Assembly (NCBI GenBank): GCA_020634035.1
Contig: JACKCM010000005.1
Coordinates: forward strand, 682,001-746,000
Direction of reading: 5' to 3'
Source of the DNA: Candidatus Obscuribacterales bacterium
GTDB lineage: Bacteria > Cyanobacteriota > Vampirovibrionia > Obscuribacterales > Obscuribacteraceae
DNA: 64,000 nucleotides
Shown one piece after another: positions 44,484 through 53,802 of the stretch. Both the position numbers and the translations under genes were made by a program. How positions within the stretch are numbered: the stretch's first letter is position 1; every line of letters begins with the position of its first letter. Under the pieces are notes generated by a model. It made no database searches and had not been told where the DNA came from. It worked only from the letters and a program-made list of their open reading frames with translations.

Positions 44484-45044
44484 ATGAGAGAACTATCCAG
44501 GTCCGTCATACTTGCCCTGGGCGCTGCGGCAGTCTTCGCCACATCGACAGCCGCCGAGCCGATTAAAATCGCCAGCAATGAAACCAAGCGATTCGAGTTT
44601 AAGGAAGGTTTCGAGCGACGTCCCAAAGACGTAATCAATACCTTAAAAGACAACGAAGTGACCCGCTTTCAGACCATGCTCGAAGGTCTCGATCAAGCTT
44701 ATGATCTTGATGATACCCTCAAGGGCAAAGGTCCCTGGACGCTGTTCGCGCCTTCGGACAAAGCTTTCAAAAAAATCCCCCAGGATGATCTGCAAAAGCT
44801 TTTCGCCAATAAGAAGAAGCTCAAACAAGTCCTCTCGTATCACATGGTCCAGGGCAAATATACCCTCGAAGATCTCAGAAAGAAGACCTCTTTGAAAACC
44901 TATGAAGGCCACTCAGTCAAAATAACCAACCGCTTCGGCAACATCTTTCTCGATGATGCGTTCATGTCCACCGCCGACGTACCCTGTTCCAACGGTGTGG
45001 TGCATGTGATAGACAACGTGATTATGCCTCCCCTGTCGAAGTAA
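44484..45044 (+). CDS. Fasciclin (FAS1) domain exported protein
   Basis: 186-residue protein with a signal peptide (about 1-23, TSTAAEP) and one FAS1 adhesion domain. GPWTLFAPSDKAFKKIP, then LSYHMVQGKYT and CSNGVVHVIDNVIMPP, are the FAS1 H1/H2 blocks. Such proteins act in the periplasm or cell surface in adhesion. It has its own ATG with GGAG upstream. Confidence 0.9.
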   Translation: MRELSRSVILALGAAAVFATSTAAEPIKIASNETKRFEFKEGFERRPKDVINTLKDNEVTRFQTMLEGLDQAYDLDDTLKGKGPWTLFAPSDKAFKKIPQDDLQKLFANKKKLKQVLSYHMVQGKYTLEDLRKKTSLKTYEGHSVKITNRFGNIFLDDAFMSTADVPCSNGVVHVIDNVIMPPLSK

Positions 45045-45066
45045 AATCAGGAAGGGTTTTGTCTTT

Positions 45067-45627
45067 ATGAGCGCTGCCAAAAATGTGGTGATCACCGGCG
45101 TTGGCCGGGACCGGGTCGGAATCGTCGCCGAATTATCTCGGATCTTATACGTCATGGGCTGTAACCTGCTTGATTCTTCGATGACTCTTTTGCGGGGCGA
45201 GTTCGCTGTGATTCTGATGGCGCAGCTCCCCGAAGGAGAGTCCCTGGAGAGTCTGCACGGCAAGCTCGATGGTATCAGAGAGAAACTGGACATGAATGTC
45301 TATGTCAGGGAGCTTACCGACGAAGAGCTTCGCGAGTCGGAAGCAGAAGAAGACAGCCAGGGAGAGGCTTGTATCATCTCTGTCTATGGTGCAGATAAAC
45401 CTGGTATCGTATACGGTATAACAGATCTGCTTGCCTCATTGAAGGTCAATCTCACCGATGTGGAGACCAAAAAAACCGGTGGCGCCAAGCCGATTTTTAT
45501 GATGGTGCTGGAAGTCACTCTGCCTGCCTCCATGACCGAAGCAGATTTGAAAAAGGCGCTCACCGATAAGGCCTCGGCTCTCGGGGTGGATTTGAGTGTG
45601 CAGCCGGTGGAATACATGGAAATCTGA
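45067..45627 (+). CDS. Double ACT-domain protein (GcvR-like)
   Basis: 186-residue cytoplasmic protein made of two ACT domains (about 1-85 and 98-180). The first has VVITGVGRDRVGIVAELSRIL and the second ISVYGADKPGIVYGITDLL. The layout matches GcvR-type amino-acid-sensing regulators. It lies seven bases before the peptide deformylase gene and 22 bases after the fasciclin gene, so these three may be co-transcribed. Confidence 0.85.
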   Translation: MSAAKNVVITGVGRDRVGIVAELSRILYVMGCNLLDSSMTLLRGEFAVILMAQLPEGESLESLHGKLDGIREKLDMNVYVRELTDEELRESEAEEDSQGEACIISVYGADKPGIVYGITDLLASLKVNLTDVETKKTGGAKPIFMMVLEVTLPASMTEADLKKALTDKASALGVDLSVQPVEYMEI

Positions 45628-45633
45628 TCTCTG

Positions 45634-46146
45634 ATGGCTGTCCTGGAAGTATTGACCTATCCCGATCCTCGTTTGAAACAGGTCTCGTTAGAAGCAGAGC
45701 CTGGCTCTGAGGCAGTCCGCAAGATCGTCGACGATCTGGTCGAGACCATGAACTCTTCTGAGGGGTGCATCGGCATAGCCGCACCCCAGGCTAATATTCA
45801 TCAGCGTATCATCGTGGTCGATGTCTCGCGCAACCCGAGGCTGGAATCCAAATTGGGTCTGGTTATCCTGGTCAATCCGGTGGTGGTGAAGCAATCAGGT
45901 AAGTCGGTGGCTAAAGAAGGCTGCTTGAGTCTGCCTGAGCTTATCGCCACGGTGCGCCGGGCCAAGAAAGTGGTCATAGAAGGATTTGATGCTGCAGGGC
46001 AGGCTGTCTCTATCGAAGCCTCCGGTTTTGATGCCCGCGCCCTGCTCCATGAAATAGACCATCTTGATGGCATTCTTTTTTTAGACAGGGTCTCTTCTCT
46101 AAAGACCGATGTCTTCCGGCGCCGACGTCCGGACGCCGCCACTTAG
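45634..46146 (+). CDS. def: Peptide deformylase
   Basis: 170-residue metalloenzyme that removes the formyl group from new proteins. Motif 1 is GCIGIAAPQ, motif 2 is EGCLSLPEL with the metal Cys, and motif 3 is LLHEIDHLDGILFLDR with two metal His and the catalytic Glu. Length and order match type I enzymes. It has an ATG start six bases after the ACT gene. Confidence 0.95.
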   Translation: MAVLEVLTYPDPRLKQVSLEAEPGSEAVRKIVDDLVETMNSSEGCIGIAAPQANIHQRIIVVDVSRNPRLESKLGLVILVNPVVVKQSGKSVAKEGCLSLPELIATVRRAKKVVIEGFDAAGQAVSIEASGFDARALLHEIDHLDGILFLDRVSSLKTDVFRRRRPDAAT

Positions 46147-46173
46147 GCTTTGACTTGCTGTTAAAATAGAAAA

Positions 46174-46797
46174 ATGATCAGATTCTTCTATTTATCGCTC
46201 TTGCTACTGGCTGTGACACTGTTTGCTGTCTTTCCTCCGGCTGCTCTGAGCGAAAGTGGCAACCAGGATAAAGACTCGGCCGAGTCCATGTTCCAGGTTC
46301 GAGAAGAGATTAAGCTTGTTCCTGGTGCGCTCGAAGCCGAAAGGGGCGCCCTGCTCAAAAAAATCCTGGAGGCAGAAGCTGCCGGAGTCGGCGTCAAAAA
46401 TTATCTGACCGCTTTTAAATACATAGAGTCTCTGGCTGAAAAGGGAGCCGATGCCGGTGTAATCGCTCCTAGATTGAGCTCTATCAATGCCAGCCTCGAT
46501 GAGCAGCTCAAACGCAGTCGTATATTGAAAACCCAGAAGCTGCCGCCGCCGATTGCAGCCAGCTCTCCACCTCCATCTCAAACTGGAGGAAGAGGTTCGG
46601 GAAAAGCTTCTTCAAATAAGCAGGATTTGCTCAATCAGCTCCGTGGACGCGGTCAGGGAGAAGTTTTCGACAAACTCAAAGACAAGTGGTTCGGAGGGGA
46701 CCTTCCTGATTCGGTCAAGAACAAGATACCGGCTGGATTCGACCCGAGTAAGTTGAGCAAAGAAGACATGGACAGACTGATGCAAAGGCTCAAGTAA
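46174..46797 (+). CDS. Hypothetical exported protein
   Basis: 207-residue protein with a signal peptide (about 1-26, ending ALSES). A helical region (about 45-118) is followed by a Pro/Gly/Ser linker and a basic helical C-terminus. No family is recognised. It stops five bases before the esterase gene, so both may be exported together. Confidence 0.68.
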   Translation: MIRFFYLSLLLLAVTLFAVFPPAALSESGNQDKDSAESMFQVREEIKLVPGALEAERGALLKKILEAEAAGVGVKNYLTAFKYIESLAEKGADAGVIAPRLSSINASLDEQLKRSRILKTQKLPPPIAASSPPPSQTGGRGSGKASSNKQDLLNQLRGRGQGEVFDKLKDKWFGGDLPDSVKNKIPAGFDPSKLSKEDMDRLMQRLK

Positions 46798-46801
46798 AGT
46801 T

Positions 46802-47950
46802 ATGGCTGGTCTTGTCTCTGCCTGGCTGCTCGCTTTTTTCATAATCGCCGTAAATTGCGGCAGTGCAAGGGCTGAGAAGCGCTATGTCTTTCGGGAGGGC
46901 AGTCGCCAGGCAGTTGAAGTCGATGTAGATGCGGCTCGGAGCAGACCGCAGGCTTCTTCCAGGGTTTACTATCGTCGTCCGGCTACGAAAGCGGTATCAA
47001 GCGCCGGCGGAGGCACCACCCCCAGTGCCAGGGCGGGAAGCAGGGCTGACACAGCGAAGCGCTCCTATCACTATACGGATACCGTGGACGTAGATGGTCT
47101 CAATCGAAAGTTCTATGTTTTCGTACCCGATACTTATTCGCCCTCCAGCGCCGCTCCTGTGATGCTGGTCTTTCACGGTCTTAGAATGAGCGCCGAATCG
47201 ATGCCTGCCATAACCGGCTTCAACGGCATTGCCAGAAGAAACAACTTTGTGGTGGTCTATTGCCAGTCTCTTGGAAGTAAATGGAACGATGGCATGAACA
47301 ACAGCAAGGGCGTCGACGACGTTAAGTATGTCGAGGCTGTTTTGAAGAAGCTTGCCCAGAGAGTCAATATGGATAATCGCCATATTTTTGCCGTCGGACT
47401 CAGTAATGGCGGCTATTTCGTGCAGTTGCTCGCTTCACGGCTCGATAACCGCATCGCCGGTATTGCTGTGGTGGCGTCCACGGCCATGAGTCAGGCTCTG
47501 TCAGATCCCGGAAGCGCCAGAGCAGTGCCTGCTGTTTTCTTTCTGGGCACCGAAGATGCGCTCGTCAACTGGAGCGATGGCAAAAATCGCAGCCTTGGGC
47601 GCTATGCTGACAAGGTCGGTCTTGAGGGGATCGACCCCAATTTTTATAAGCTGGCTCGTTATGGCGGCTGGATGAGCGCCGACGATATGATCGCTTATTG
47701 GACAAAACGAAATCGCAGCACAGGTTCCGGTCAGGAGAGCCTCATGCCTGATACGAACAGAGAAGACGGTATGCGGGTGCGTCGTATTGAGTACGGTAGC
47801 CGGGGCAATGCCGTGACCGTTTATAAAATCGAGGGCGGAATGCATAGCTGGCCTGGCGCTTTGACCCTGCCGGGCTCTAAAATCAAGAGCTGCCAGGATA
47901 TCAATGCCGGCGAGCTTATCTGGAAGTTCTTCCGGCTCTATGCCTGGTGA
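46802..47950 (+). CDS. Exported alpha/beta hydrolase (PHB depolymerase/feruloyl-esterase type)
   Basis: 382-residue secreted esterase with a signal peptide (about 1-24, SARAE), a Ser/Arg-rich linker, then an LpqC-like hydrolase domain. The oxyanion segment is MLVFHGL, the nucleophile elbow is GLSNGGY, the Asp is in LGTEDALVNW and the His is in EGGMHSWPG, completing the triad. Likely substrates are polyhydroxybutyrate or aromatic esters. Confidence 0.88.
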   Translation: MAGLVSAWLLAFFIIAVNCGSARAEKRYVFREGSRQAVEVDVDAARSRPQASSRVYYRRPATKAVSSAGGGTTPSARAGSRADTAKRSYHYTDTVDVDGLNRKFYVFVPDTYSPSSAAPVMLVFHGLRMSAESMPAITGFNGIARRNNFVVVYCQSLGSKWNDGMNNSKGVDDVKYVEAVLKKLAQRVNMDNRHIFAVGLSNGGYFVQLLASRLDNRIAGIAVVASTAMSQALSDPGSARAVPAVFFLGTEDALVNWSDGKNRSLGRYADKVGLEGIDPNFYKLARYGGWMSADDMIAYWTKRNRSTGSGQESLMPDTNREDGMRVRRIEYGSRGNAVTVYKIEGGMHSWPGALTLPGSKIKSCQDINAGELIWKFFRLYAW

Positions 47951-48054
47951 GTCTGTCGGCGATATCTATCTATGACGGAATTAAGTTTACAGGTGGGTGT
48001 AATCCTGTCGAGATAGAGTACTCTTAAGTTTTCGGAATCTATACTTGAAAACTG

Positions 48055-49803
48055 ATGCTTCGTCTTACCCGAGTAACCAAAATATACCAGCACGCTGAAG
48101 TTCTGAAAGACGCGAGTTGGGAAGTCGTCCCCGGTGAAAGAGTCGGTCTTGTCGGGGTGAACGGCAGTGGCAAAACCACCCAGTTCAAGATCATTCTGGG
48201 CGAGGTCGAGCCGTCTTCCGGAGAGGTCACCAAGCCGGCCAGTCATAAGATAGGTTACCTGAGCCAGGAGTTCGATATCAATCCGGAGAACTCCATTCGC
48301 GAAGAGCTTCTAGCCGCCTTTACCGAAGCTCATAAAATAAAGCAAGAGCTGGCTGCCGTAGAAAAGAGAATCGAGACTTGTTCAGGAGAGGACCTCGATC
48401 GTGCTGTTCGTGCTCTCGATAGACTGCATCGGGAATTCGAAGCGATTGACGGCTATGGGTTGGAGCGCAAAGTTGATAAAATTCTGCCAGAGATAGGCTT
48501 TGCCACCGAAGATGGTGATCGTCCGGTTTCGGCTTTGAGCGGCGGCTGGCAGATGCGAATCGGCTTTGGCAAAATAATGCTGCGAGAGCCTGAGCTGCTT
48601 TTATTAGATGAGCCCACCAACCATATCGATCTGGAAACAATAGAATGGCTGGAAGCCTTTCTAAAAGAGAAAGCCATTCCGATGGTGATTGTCTCTCACG
48701 ACCGACGCTTCTTAGATCAGCTCACCACCAAGATTGTCGAAATAGAACGTGGCAAGACGAGGACTTTCAAAGGGAACTACAGTCTTTATAGAGAACAGAA
48801 AGAAGAAGAGCGCATCAGTCAGCAAGCCGCTTTTGAAAGACAACAAAATGAGCTGGCCAGGCAGCAGGTTTTTATAGATCGATTTCGCGCCAGTGCCACC
48901 CGTTCGACCCAGGCGAAGAGCAGGGAGAAACAGCTAGATAAAATCGAGAAGCTCGAAGCGCCCGAATCTGAGCTGAAGGCGGTAAGGTTTCAATTTCCCG
49001 AGGCTGTACGCTCGGGCAAAGAAGTGCTTGCGGTCGAGGGTCTGACCCATTCTTATGATGACAATATACTCTTTCTCGATGCCAATCTCGAAGTCAGTCG
49101 CGGTGACAAAATCGCTATACTAGGACCTAATGGAGTTGGTAAATCGACTTTGCTTCGTTTGATCGCCGGTATGGAGACGCCTTTGGAAGGCAAGATTCAA
49201 CTGGGCGAGCATAATATCCATATGGCATATTTCGAACAGAACCAGGCAGAAGCCCTGGGCAAAGAGAAGACCGTTCTCGATACCATCGGCGATGTGGTGA
49301 CTAACTGGACCGATACCCAGATCAGGTCGTTGTTAGGACAGTTTCTTTTCTCGGGTGATTCTGTTTTCAAAACTGTGGGCACCTTGAGCGGTGGCGAAAA
49401 AGCCAGACTTGCCCTGGCTAAGTTGCTTACATCGAAAGCCAATTTCATTCTGCTAGATGAGCCCACAAACCATCTCGACATCCCTGCCAAAGAGACCATT
49501 GAAAAGGCTATTCAAGCCTATGAAGGCGCCATGTTACTGGTCTCTCACGACAGATATTTCATCTCGAAGACAGCTAATAAAATTGCCGTTATCGAAGATG
49601 CCACCATACGCATTTATGAAGGCAACTATGATTACTATCTCGAAAGAGAGCGCAAAGAGAAGGCGGCGGCTATTAAGGCTGTAGAAGATCGAGACCGTGC
49701 CGTAAAGCAAGAAGAGAAGCGCAAGAAGCGCATGGAGAAAGAAAAAGAGCGCAAAGAGATAAGAGCGAGCAAGAAAGTAAAGCGAGCCGGAGATGCTGAC
49801 TGA
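48055..49803 (+). CDS. ABC-F family ATPase (translation factor type)
   Basis: 582-residue protein with two ABC domains and no membrane part. Domain 1: Walker A GVNGSGKTT, signature LSGGWQMRIG, Walker B LLLLDEPTNHIDL. Domain 2: Walker A GPNGVGKST, signature LSGGEKARLA, Walker B FILLDEPTNHLDI. The linker between domains is charged and the C-terminus is basic. Proteins of this class rescue or regulate ribosomes. Subfamily (EttA, Uup or resistance) is not decided here. Its stop overlaps the next start by one base. Confidence 0.93.
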   Translation: MLRLTRVTKIYQHAEVLKDASWEVVPGERVGLVGVNGSGKTTQFKIILGEVEPSSGEVTKPASHKIGYLSQEFDINPENSIREELLAAFTEAHKIKQELAAVEKRIETCSGEDLDRAVRALDRLHREFEAIDGYGLERKVDKILPEIGFATEDGDRPVSALSGGWQMRIGFGKIMLREPELLLLDEPTNHIDLETIEWLEAFLKEKAIPMVIVSHDRRFLDQLTTKIVEIERGKTRTFKGNYSLYREQKEEERISQQAAFERQQNELARQQVFIDRFRASATRSTQAKSREKQLDKIEKLEAPESELKAVRFQFPEAVRSGKEVLAVEGLTHSYDDNILFLDANLEVSRGDKIAILGPNGVGKSTLLRLIAGMETPLEGKIQLGEHNIHMAYFEQNQAEALGKEKTVLDTIGDVVTNWTDTQIRSLLGQFLFSGDSVFKTVGTLSGGEKARLALAKLLTSKANFILLDEPTNHLDIPAKETIEKAIQAYEGAMLLVSHDRYFISKTANKIAVIEDATIRIYEGNYDYYLERERKEKAAAIKAVEDRDRAVKQEEKRKKRMEKEKERKEIRASKKVKRAGDAD

Positions 49804-50924
49804 TGTCGAGATTGCCTTTTCTAATCGGCTGTCTCTTGCTGCTGCAATCTTGTGGAGCCACCGGCGATACTGTTGCTTCGGATAATATTGATCAAGATCA
49901 GCAACATGAGCAACAAAAAGATAAAGCGAGCTGGCAGGAAGAATATGCAAGCGCCAAAATTCTAGCGTTTTCCGGTGATGATGCCCAGGCAGAGCAGAAG
50001 TTTACCAGGGCATTGGCTGCTATCGAAAGCCAGAAAGGTAAGGAGCTCACGGCCGCCGATATCAAAGCGAGACTGGCAAAACTCTATCTCAAGCAGGGCC
50101 ATGTAAAAACCGCCATACCCTTGTTAGAATCCGCCCTCGGCGTGCTCAAAGCAAGCAAGGTCGAGTCAAAAGAGTATTCTGAGCTTCTGGTTTTACTGGA
50201 TGACAATGCCGAACTGCTGCTCTATGAAACCGACTCGAAAGACGCAAACTATGCTGACAGGCTTAAACTTGTCCTGGATTTGCAAGAGTCTTCCCATACC
50301 GGAGTCCACAATAAGACATTCTTTGTTCTGGTAAAGCTGATCAACTATTATCTCGGTAAAAGAGACCTGGTGGAAGCTAACAAATATATCGACGAAGCTT
50401 TAAAACTTGCCGGAAAGAAAGATGTTAAAGGGCTGACCGGTAAAATGAATATGCTTCTCAATATTCATTTTGCTCTCAGTGATCTGGGATACAAAGAAGA
50501 TGCGGATCGTGTCTATGAAAGGACCGTTGCAATCTGGCGAAAATATGAACCTGATAGAGCCGATGCTATGCTCTATCATTCTCTTTCTCATATTTATCGT
50601 GAAAAGAAACAGTATGCCAGGGCAGACGAATACGCTCGCAAATCTTTGAAAGAGGCGAGAAGACTCAATGACACCAACCTTGAGGTCAGCATGCTGGCTG
50701 CAGAGGCGGTATCGATGGATAGACAGGGCAAATTCAAAGAAGCCGATAAATTGTACGCAGAAGCGCTGGCCGCCCAGCGGAAAAATCCCGGCAATCTCTC
50801 CCAGGATCTGGTCAAACGGCTGGAGCAATATGCTCGCTTTCTAAAGAAGAACGGTCAAGCTAAAAGAGCGGCAGGTTTAGATGCCGAAGCCCGGGGCTAT
50901 CGAGCCAAGTATATAAAATTCTGA
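49803..50924 (+). CDS. TPR-repeat lipoprotein
   Basis: 373-residue lipoprotein. The signal peptide ends in LLLLQSC (lipobox, Cys about 17). A Gln/Asp-rich linker is followed by several TPR-type helix pairs, for example ADIKARLAKLYLKQGHVKTA and LYHSLSHIYREKKQYARA, then a final repeat ending VKRLEQYARFLKKNGQAKRA. It overlaps the ABC-F gene stop by one base, so they are coupled. It is similar in layout to the TPR lipoprotein at 3793. Confidence 0.85.
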   Translation: MSRLPFLIGCLLLLQSCGATGDTVASDNIDQDQQHEQQKDKASWQEEYASAKILAFSGDDAQAEQKFTRALAAIESQKGKELTAADIKARLAKLYLKQGHVKTAIPLLESALGVLKASKVESKEYSELLVLLDDNAELLLYETDSKDANYADRLKLVLDLQESSHTGVHNKTFFVLVKLINYYLGKRDLVEANKYIDEALKLAGKKDVKGLTGKMNMLLNIHFALSDLGYKEDADRVYERTVAIWRKYEPDRADAMLYHSLSHIYREKKQYARADEYARKSLKEARRLNDTNLEVSMLAAEAVSMDRQGKFKEADKLYAEALAAQRKNPGNLSQDLVKRLEQYARFLKKNGQAKRAAGLDAEARGYRAKYIKF

Positions 50925-50943
50925 GACCTGGAACAAACGAGAC

Positions 50944-51408
50944 TTACTTTCTGTTTAAATCTTTGACGAAGCGGCTGAGCAGATGATCCAGTTTTTTATA
51001 GGTAGTACGGAATGTATTGATATCGCCGTGATAGGGATCTTCGAGGTCTGAAGCGGATTTAGATATAGCATTATCAAATTCGGTGACTTTCATGACCCTG
51101 GCTAGAGAGTCTGCCGGGCGCAGTCTATTTATCGCCTGTTCATTGCCCCGGTCCATTACGACTATCAGGTCAAAATTGTAGAAATCTGAGCTTCTTATTT
51201 GTCTTGCTCTGTGGCTTCCGAGGTCTAGACCGTTCTCTTTGCATACTCTTCTTGCTCTTTCATCGGCCGGTCTGCCGATGTTCCAGTCGGTAACAGCACA
51301 AGAATCGATGGTACCATCCACGCCACTGTCCTTATAGAGCCTCTCTAGAATCACCCTGGCCATGGGGGAGCGACATATATTTCCGAGACAGACGAATAAT
51401 ACCTTCAT
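50944..51408 (-). CDS. Low-molecular-weight protein tyrosine phosphatase
   Basis: 154-residue phosphatase. The N-terminal P-loop is VLFVCLGNICRSPMA (C-x5-R), and the general-acid Asp is in DLEDPYHGD. These are hallmarks of LMW-PTP, which in bacteria often control polysaccharide synthesis. The start at 51408 has AAAGG upstream; a 12-residue extension without a ribosome-binding site is rejected. Confidence 0.92.
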   Translation of the reverse strand: MKVLFVCLGNICRSPMARVILERLYKDSGVDGTIDSCAVTDWNIGRPADERARRVCKENGLDLGSHRARQIRSSDFYNFDLIVVMDRGNEQAINRLRPADSLARVMKVTEFDNAISKSASDLEDPYHGDINTFRTTYKKLDHLLSRFVKDLNRK

Positions 51409-51471
51409 TTGTCGCCTTTCTTTTAAAACTTGCAATGCTTTCAATCCTTGTTATTATAGACTGAAAGAATC

Positions 51472-51753
51472 ATGAATAGTTGTTATACATATATAGTCAG
51501 ATGTCGTGACGGCTCATTCTATACGGGCTGGACCAAGGATCTCGAAGCAAGGCTCGAGACCCACAACCAGGGACGTGGTGCCAAATATACCCGATCGAGG
51601 GGACCGGTCAGGCTGGTTTATTACAAGGCTTTTGAAACCAAACCGGAAGCGATGAGCTACGAATACGCATTGAAGAAACTTTCTCGCAAAGAGAAAGAGC
51701 TTCTGGTATCGAGTTTTGCCGACTACCAGCTCCAGGGCAGATCGTTTTCGTAA
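51472..51753 (+). CDS. GIY-YIG endonuclease-domain protein (YhbQ-type)
   Basis: 93-residue protein. The two strands YTYIVRC and FYTGWT form the GIY-YIG core, with Arg in LEARLETHN and the catalytic Glu in MSYEYALKKL. It matches the small UvrC-N/YhbQ-like group with unclear cellular role. It overlaps the convergent LRR gene by 31 bases. Confidence 0.9.
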   Translation: MNSCYTYIVRCRDGSFYTGWTKDLEARLETHNQGRGAKYTRSRGPVRLVYYKAFETKPEAMSYEYALKKLSRKEKELLVSSFADYQLQGRSFS

Positions 51754-52958
51754 TGTCTTCTCATGCGCTCCAGCAAAATCAGCTCGGGGCGTGGCTGTTT
51801 GATATAGTCATTGAATGCGCCGTCAGCTTGCATCTTATTTATCTCGGCGATGTATTCAGACAGTCTCGTCGCTCCTGAGGGCTTTTTAGGCATCTGAATT
51901 GCTGAAGGCATAATTAATTGTCCACTGCCGAAGCAGGCACCATGGCCATAAAAAGGATTGAGAATGAGATTCGACTTCGGCACAGACTTCTCTGGTTTGT
52001 AGCCGCTATCTAAAAGTGCCTTCAGATATAGTACCGGATTCTCGCGGGCAACTATCAAGGTCAGCTCTGTGAAATTGTCCAGGCTCAGATAGTACCTGGC
52101 AAAGTCGGTGAGATGCTTGTTGCCGACTGAGGCTGCTTCTTCGAGAACGGCTGCCATTGATGCCCTGAAACCTTCAAAGGATCCCATTTTAAAATGGGCG
52201 AAGGCCTTCAATCCATTCAAAGAAGGATGGTACGGATTTACCTGGGCCGCGTCGTTCAATACATTGACTGTCCAGGTGTATCTACCTTCTTCATAAAAGG
52301 CAAATGCTTCCGACAGAAGCGGCTTCAGAGCGAATTTAGCCTCTTCTGTAACGTGACCGGATGCCTGGATGAGACAGTGCGGCATCTTCTCTTTGAGCTC
52401 TTCTCCTGCCCGGCGCGAGACCCTGGGGAAGCTGTAGTTCAGACTTCGCAAAGATCTGGCCGAGGCGAACTCCATGAAATCATCATCTTCTATCGCGCCA
52501 GAAGTGATCCGCACCGAATGCAGGGACGGCTGGGCGGCGATGGTGGCAACAGCCGAGCCGCCGAGGTGGTAGCTCACCGCTTCCAGATAGGTCAGCTCCG
52601 GGTAATGTTCTATTACAGCAAGACCATCTTCTGATACCATTGTGTTTACAAGCTGCAGCGATTTCAAATTAGAAAGGCTGGAAAGTTTTCTGATACCGCT
52701 ATCGGTTACGAAACCTTCTTCCACCACCAGCCAGTCGAGACTGGTCAGCTCCGAAACACAGTCGAGCCCTTTGTTGGTTACATGAGTTCCGATCAGATGC
52801 AGCTCTCTTATCTTTCGACAATCTTTCAAGAGCGCAAGCCCCTGATCGGTTATCTTAGATCCGTTCAGAACCATGCTTCTAAAATAAGGCAACTGCTCGC
52901 GTCTTTTGAGCAGATCGTCATCACTCCAGCCGTTAAAGCCTGGAAGGTACATATCCAT
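51723..52958 (-). CDS. Leucine-rich-repeat protein
   Basis: 411-residue protein. The N-terminal 200 residues hold about six cysteine-containing-type LRR units (for example ITDQGLALLKDCRKIRELHL, VTNKGLDCVSELTSL, VTDSGIRKLSSLSNLKSLQL). The second half is helical, with a TPR-like stretch (about 210-300), then an unassigned C-terminus. No signal peptide is present. It is presumed to mediate protein interactions; the target is unknown. Confidence 0.78.
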   Translation of the reverse strand: MDMYLPGFNGWSDDDLLKRREQLPYFRSMVLNGSKITDQGLALLKDCRKIRELHLIGTHVTNKGLDCVSELTSLDWLVVEEGFVTDSGIRKLSSLSNLKSLQLVNTMVSEDGLAVIEHYPELTYLEAVSYHLGGSAVATIAAQPSLHSVRITSGAIEDDDFMEFASARSLRSLNYSFPRVSRRAGEELKEKMPHCLIQASGHVTEEAKFALKPLLSEAFAFYEEGRYTWTVNVLNDAAQVNPYHPSLNGLKAFAHFKMGSFEGFRASMAAVLEEAASVGNKHLTDFARYYLSLDNFTELTLIVARENPVLYLKALLDSGYKPEKSVPKSNLILNPFYGHGACFGSGQLIMPSAIQMPKKPSGATRLSEYIAEINKMQADGAFNDYIKQPRPELILLERMRRHYENDLPWSW

Positions 52959-53069
52959 ATGCGCTAGCCACCGCTCTATCCCTAATGAACTGTGTTCTAT
53001 GTACCCTCGAACGTCATTTATCGGCGCCTGTCAGAGCCAATCCATACAGAAATTCACATAGCTGCCGGA

Positions 53070-53744
53070 TTATCTAAAGCGATTGATCAGCTCTTCGAAA
53101 GAAGTTGGGTCGCTATTTACAAAGCCGCTATAGATCATCTTGTCGTTGCGGGACAGAAAGACTACCTTCGGATAGCCGTCAATGCCGTATTTTTGCATCA
53201 GACCTCGATTAGATGGATTATGACCGTCAATCTTCTTGAAGTTTATGTCTCGGAACTTTCTGCTTGTTGCTTCAAACACGGGAGCAAATTTTTTGCAGGG
53301 TCTTCACGTGTCTGTGTAGAACTCGAGAATGGTGCTCACTTTCTCTTTCGAGTTGGCCCCGGACGGCGAAGCAGAAGCAGAACGGACGACATCAGGGGGC
53401 GCGGACCCACTAACCACCTGGGTTTTCAGACGAGAGAGCTGGTCGTATCCTTGTTTGGCCCGGGCTCGAAATGCCATATCGCCATTGCTGGCCACCCACT
53501 GATATTCTTCTTTAGCAGTATTCAAGTCACCGACTTGCTGGGCGCTGAGGGCTAGATAATATCGAACCAGGGTGTTATTGGGCCAGGACTTTTTACAATC
53601 TTGAAACTCTGCTGCCGCTTCTCGATACTTCTTCTGGGCGTATAGAGTCTTGGCTTTGACAAAATTGGCCGCCTGACCTGGCGGGCAGACAAACAGCTGG
53701 CTGACAAAAACGAGCAGAATAAGGCTCAGCTTTTTAGATGGCAT
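53070..53744 (-). CDS. TPR-thioredoxin selenoprotein (TGA = selenocysteine, URPC active site)
   Basis: 224-residue exported protein read through an in-frame TGA (53304-53306). A signal peptide (about 1-25) precedes TPR-like helices (about 27-105), a Ser/Ala/Pro linker and a thioredoxin fold (about 133-224). The active site reads EFYTDT-U-RPCKKFAP; the paralogue at 62181-62903 reads DFYTTWCGPCKMLAP at the same place, so Sec replaces the first Cys of CxxC. The downstream fold is intact (KIDGHNPSNRGLMQKYGI, then GYPKVVFLSRNDK with cis-Pro). A hairpin begins 16 bases after the TGA. Without recoding it would appear as two separate fragments. Confidence 0.88.
53267..53287 (-). promoter_or_regulatory. 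Candidate bacterial SECIS hairpin of the thioredoxin selenoprotein
   Basis: On the coding strand, UUGCU pairs with AGCAA around an 11-base loop containing G residues; the stem starts 16 bases after the UGA. Position fits SelB-bound SECIS elements, but the stem is short, so this is the weakest of the three. Confidence 0.55.
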
Positions 53745-53802
53745 CGGCTCTATTCTCCGAAAAGACCGCTTATTAAAGATGCTACCTCGTTATACCCGGA
53801 AT

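Noticed and set aside
53070..53744. Frameshift or pseudogene explanation for the split thioredoxin gene
   Set aside because: Both parts are in the same frame and are separated only by TGA at the catalytic Cys position. The downstream fold is intact and a Cys paralogue exists in the window.
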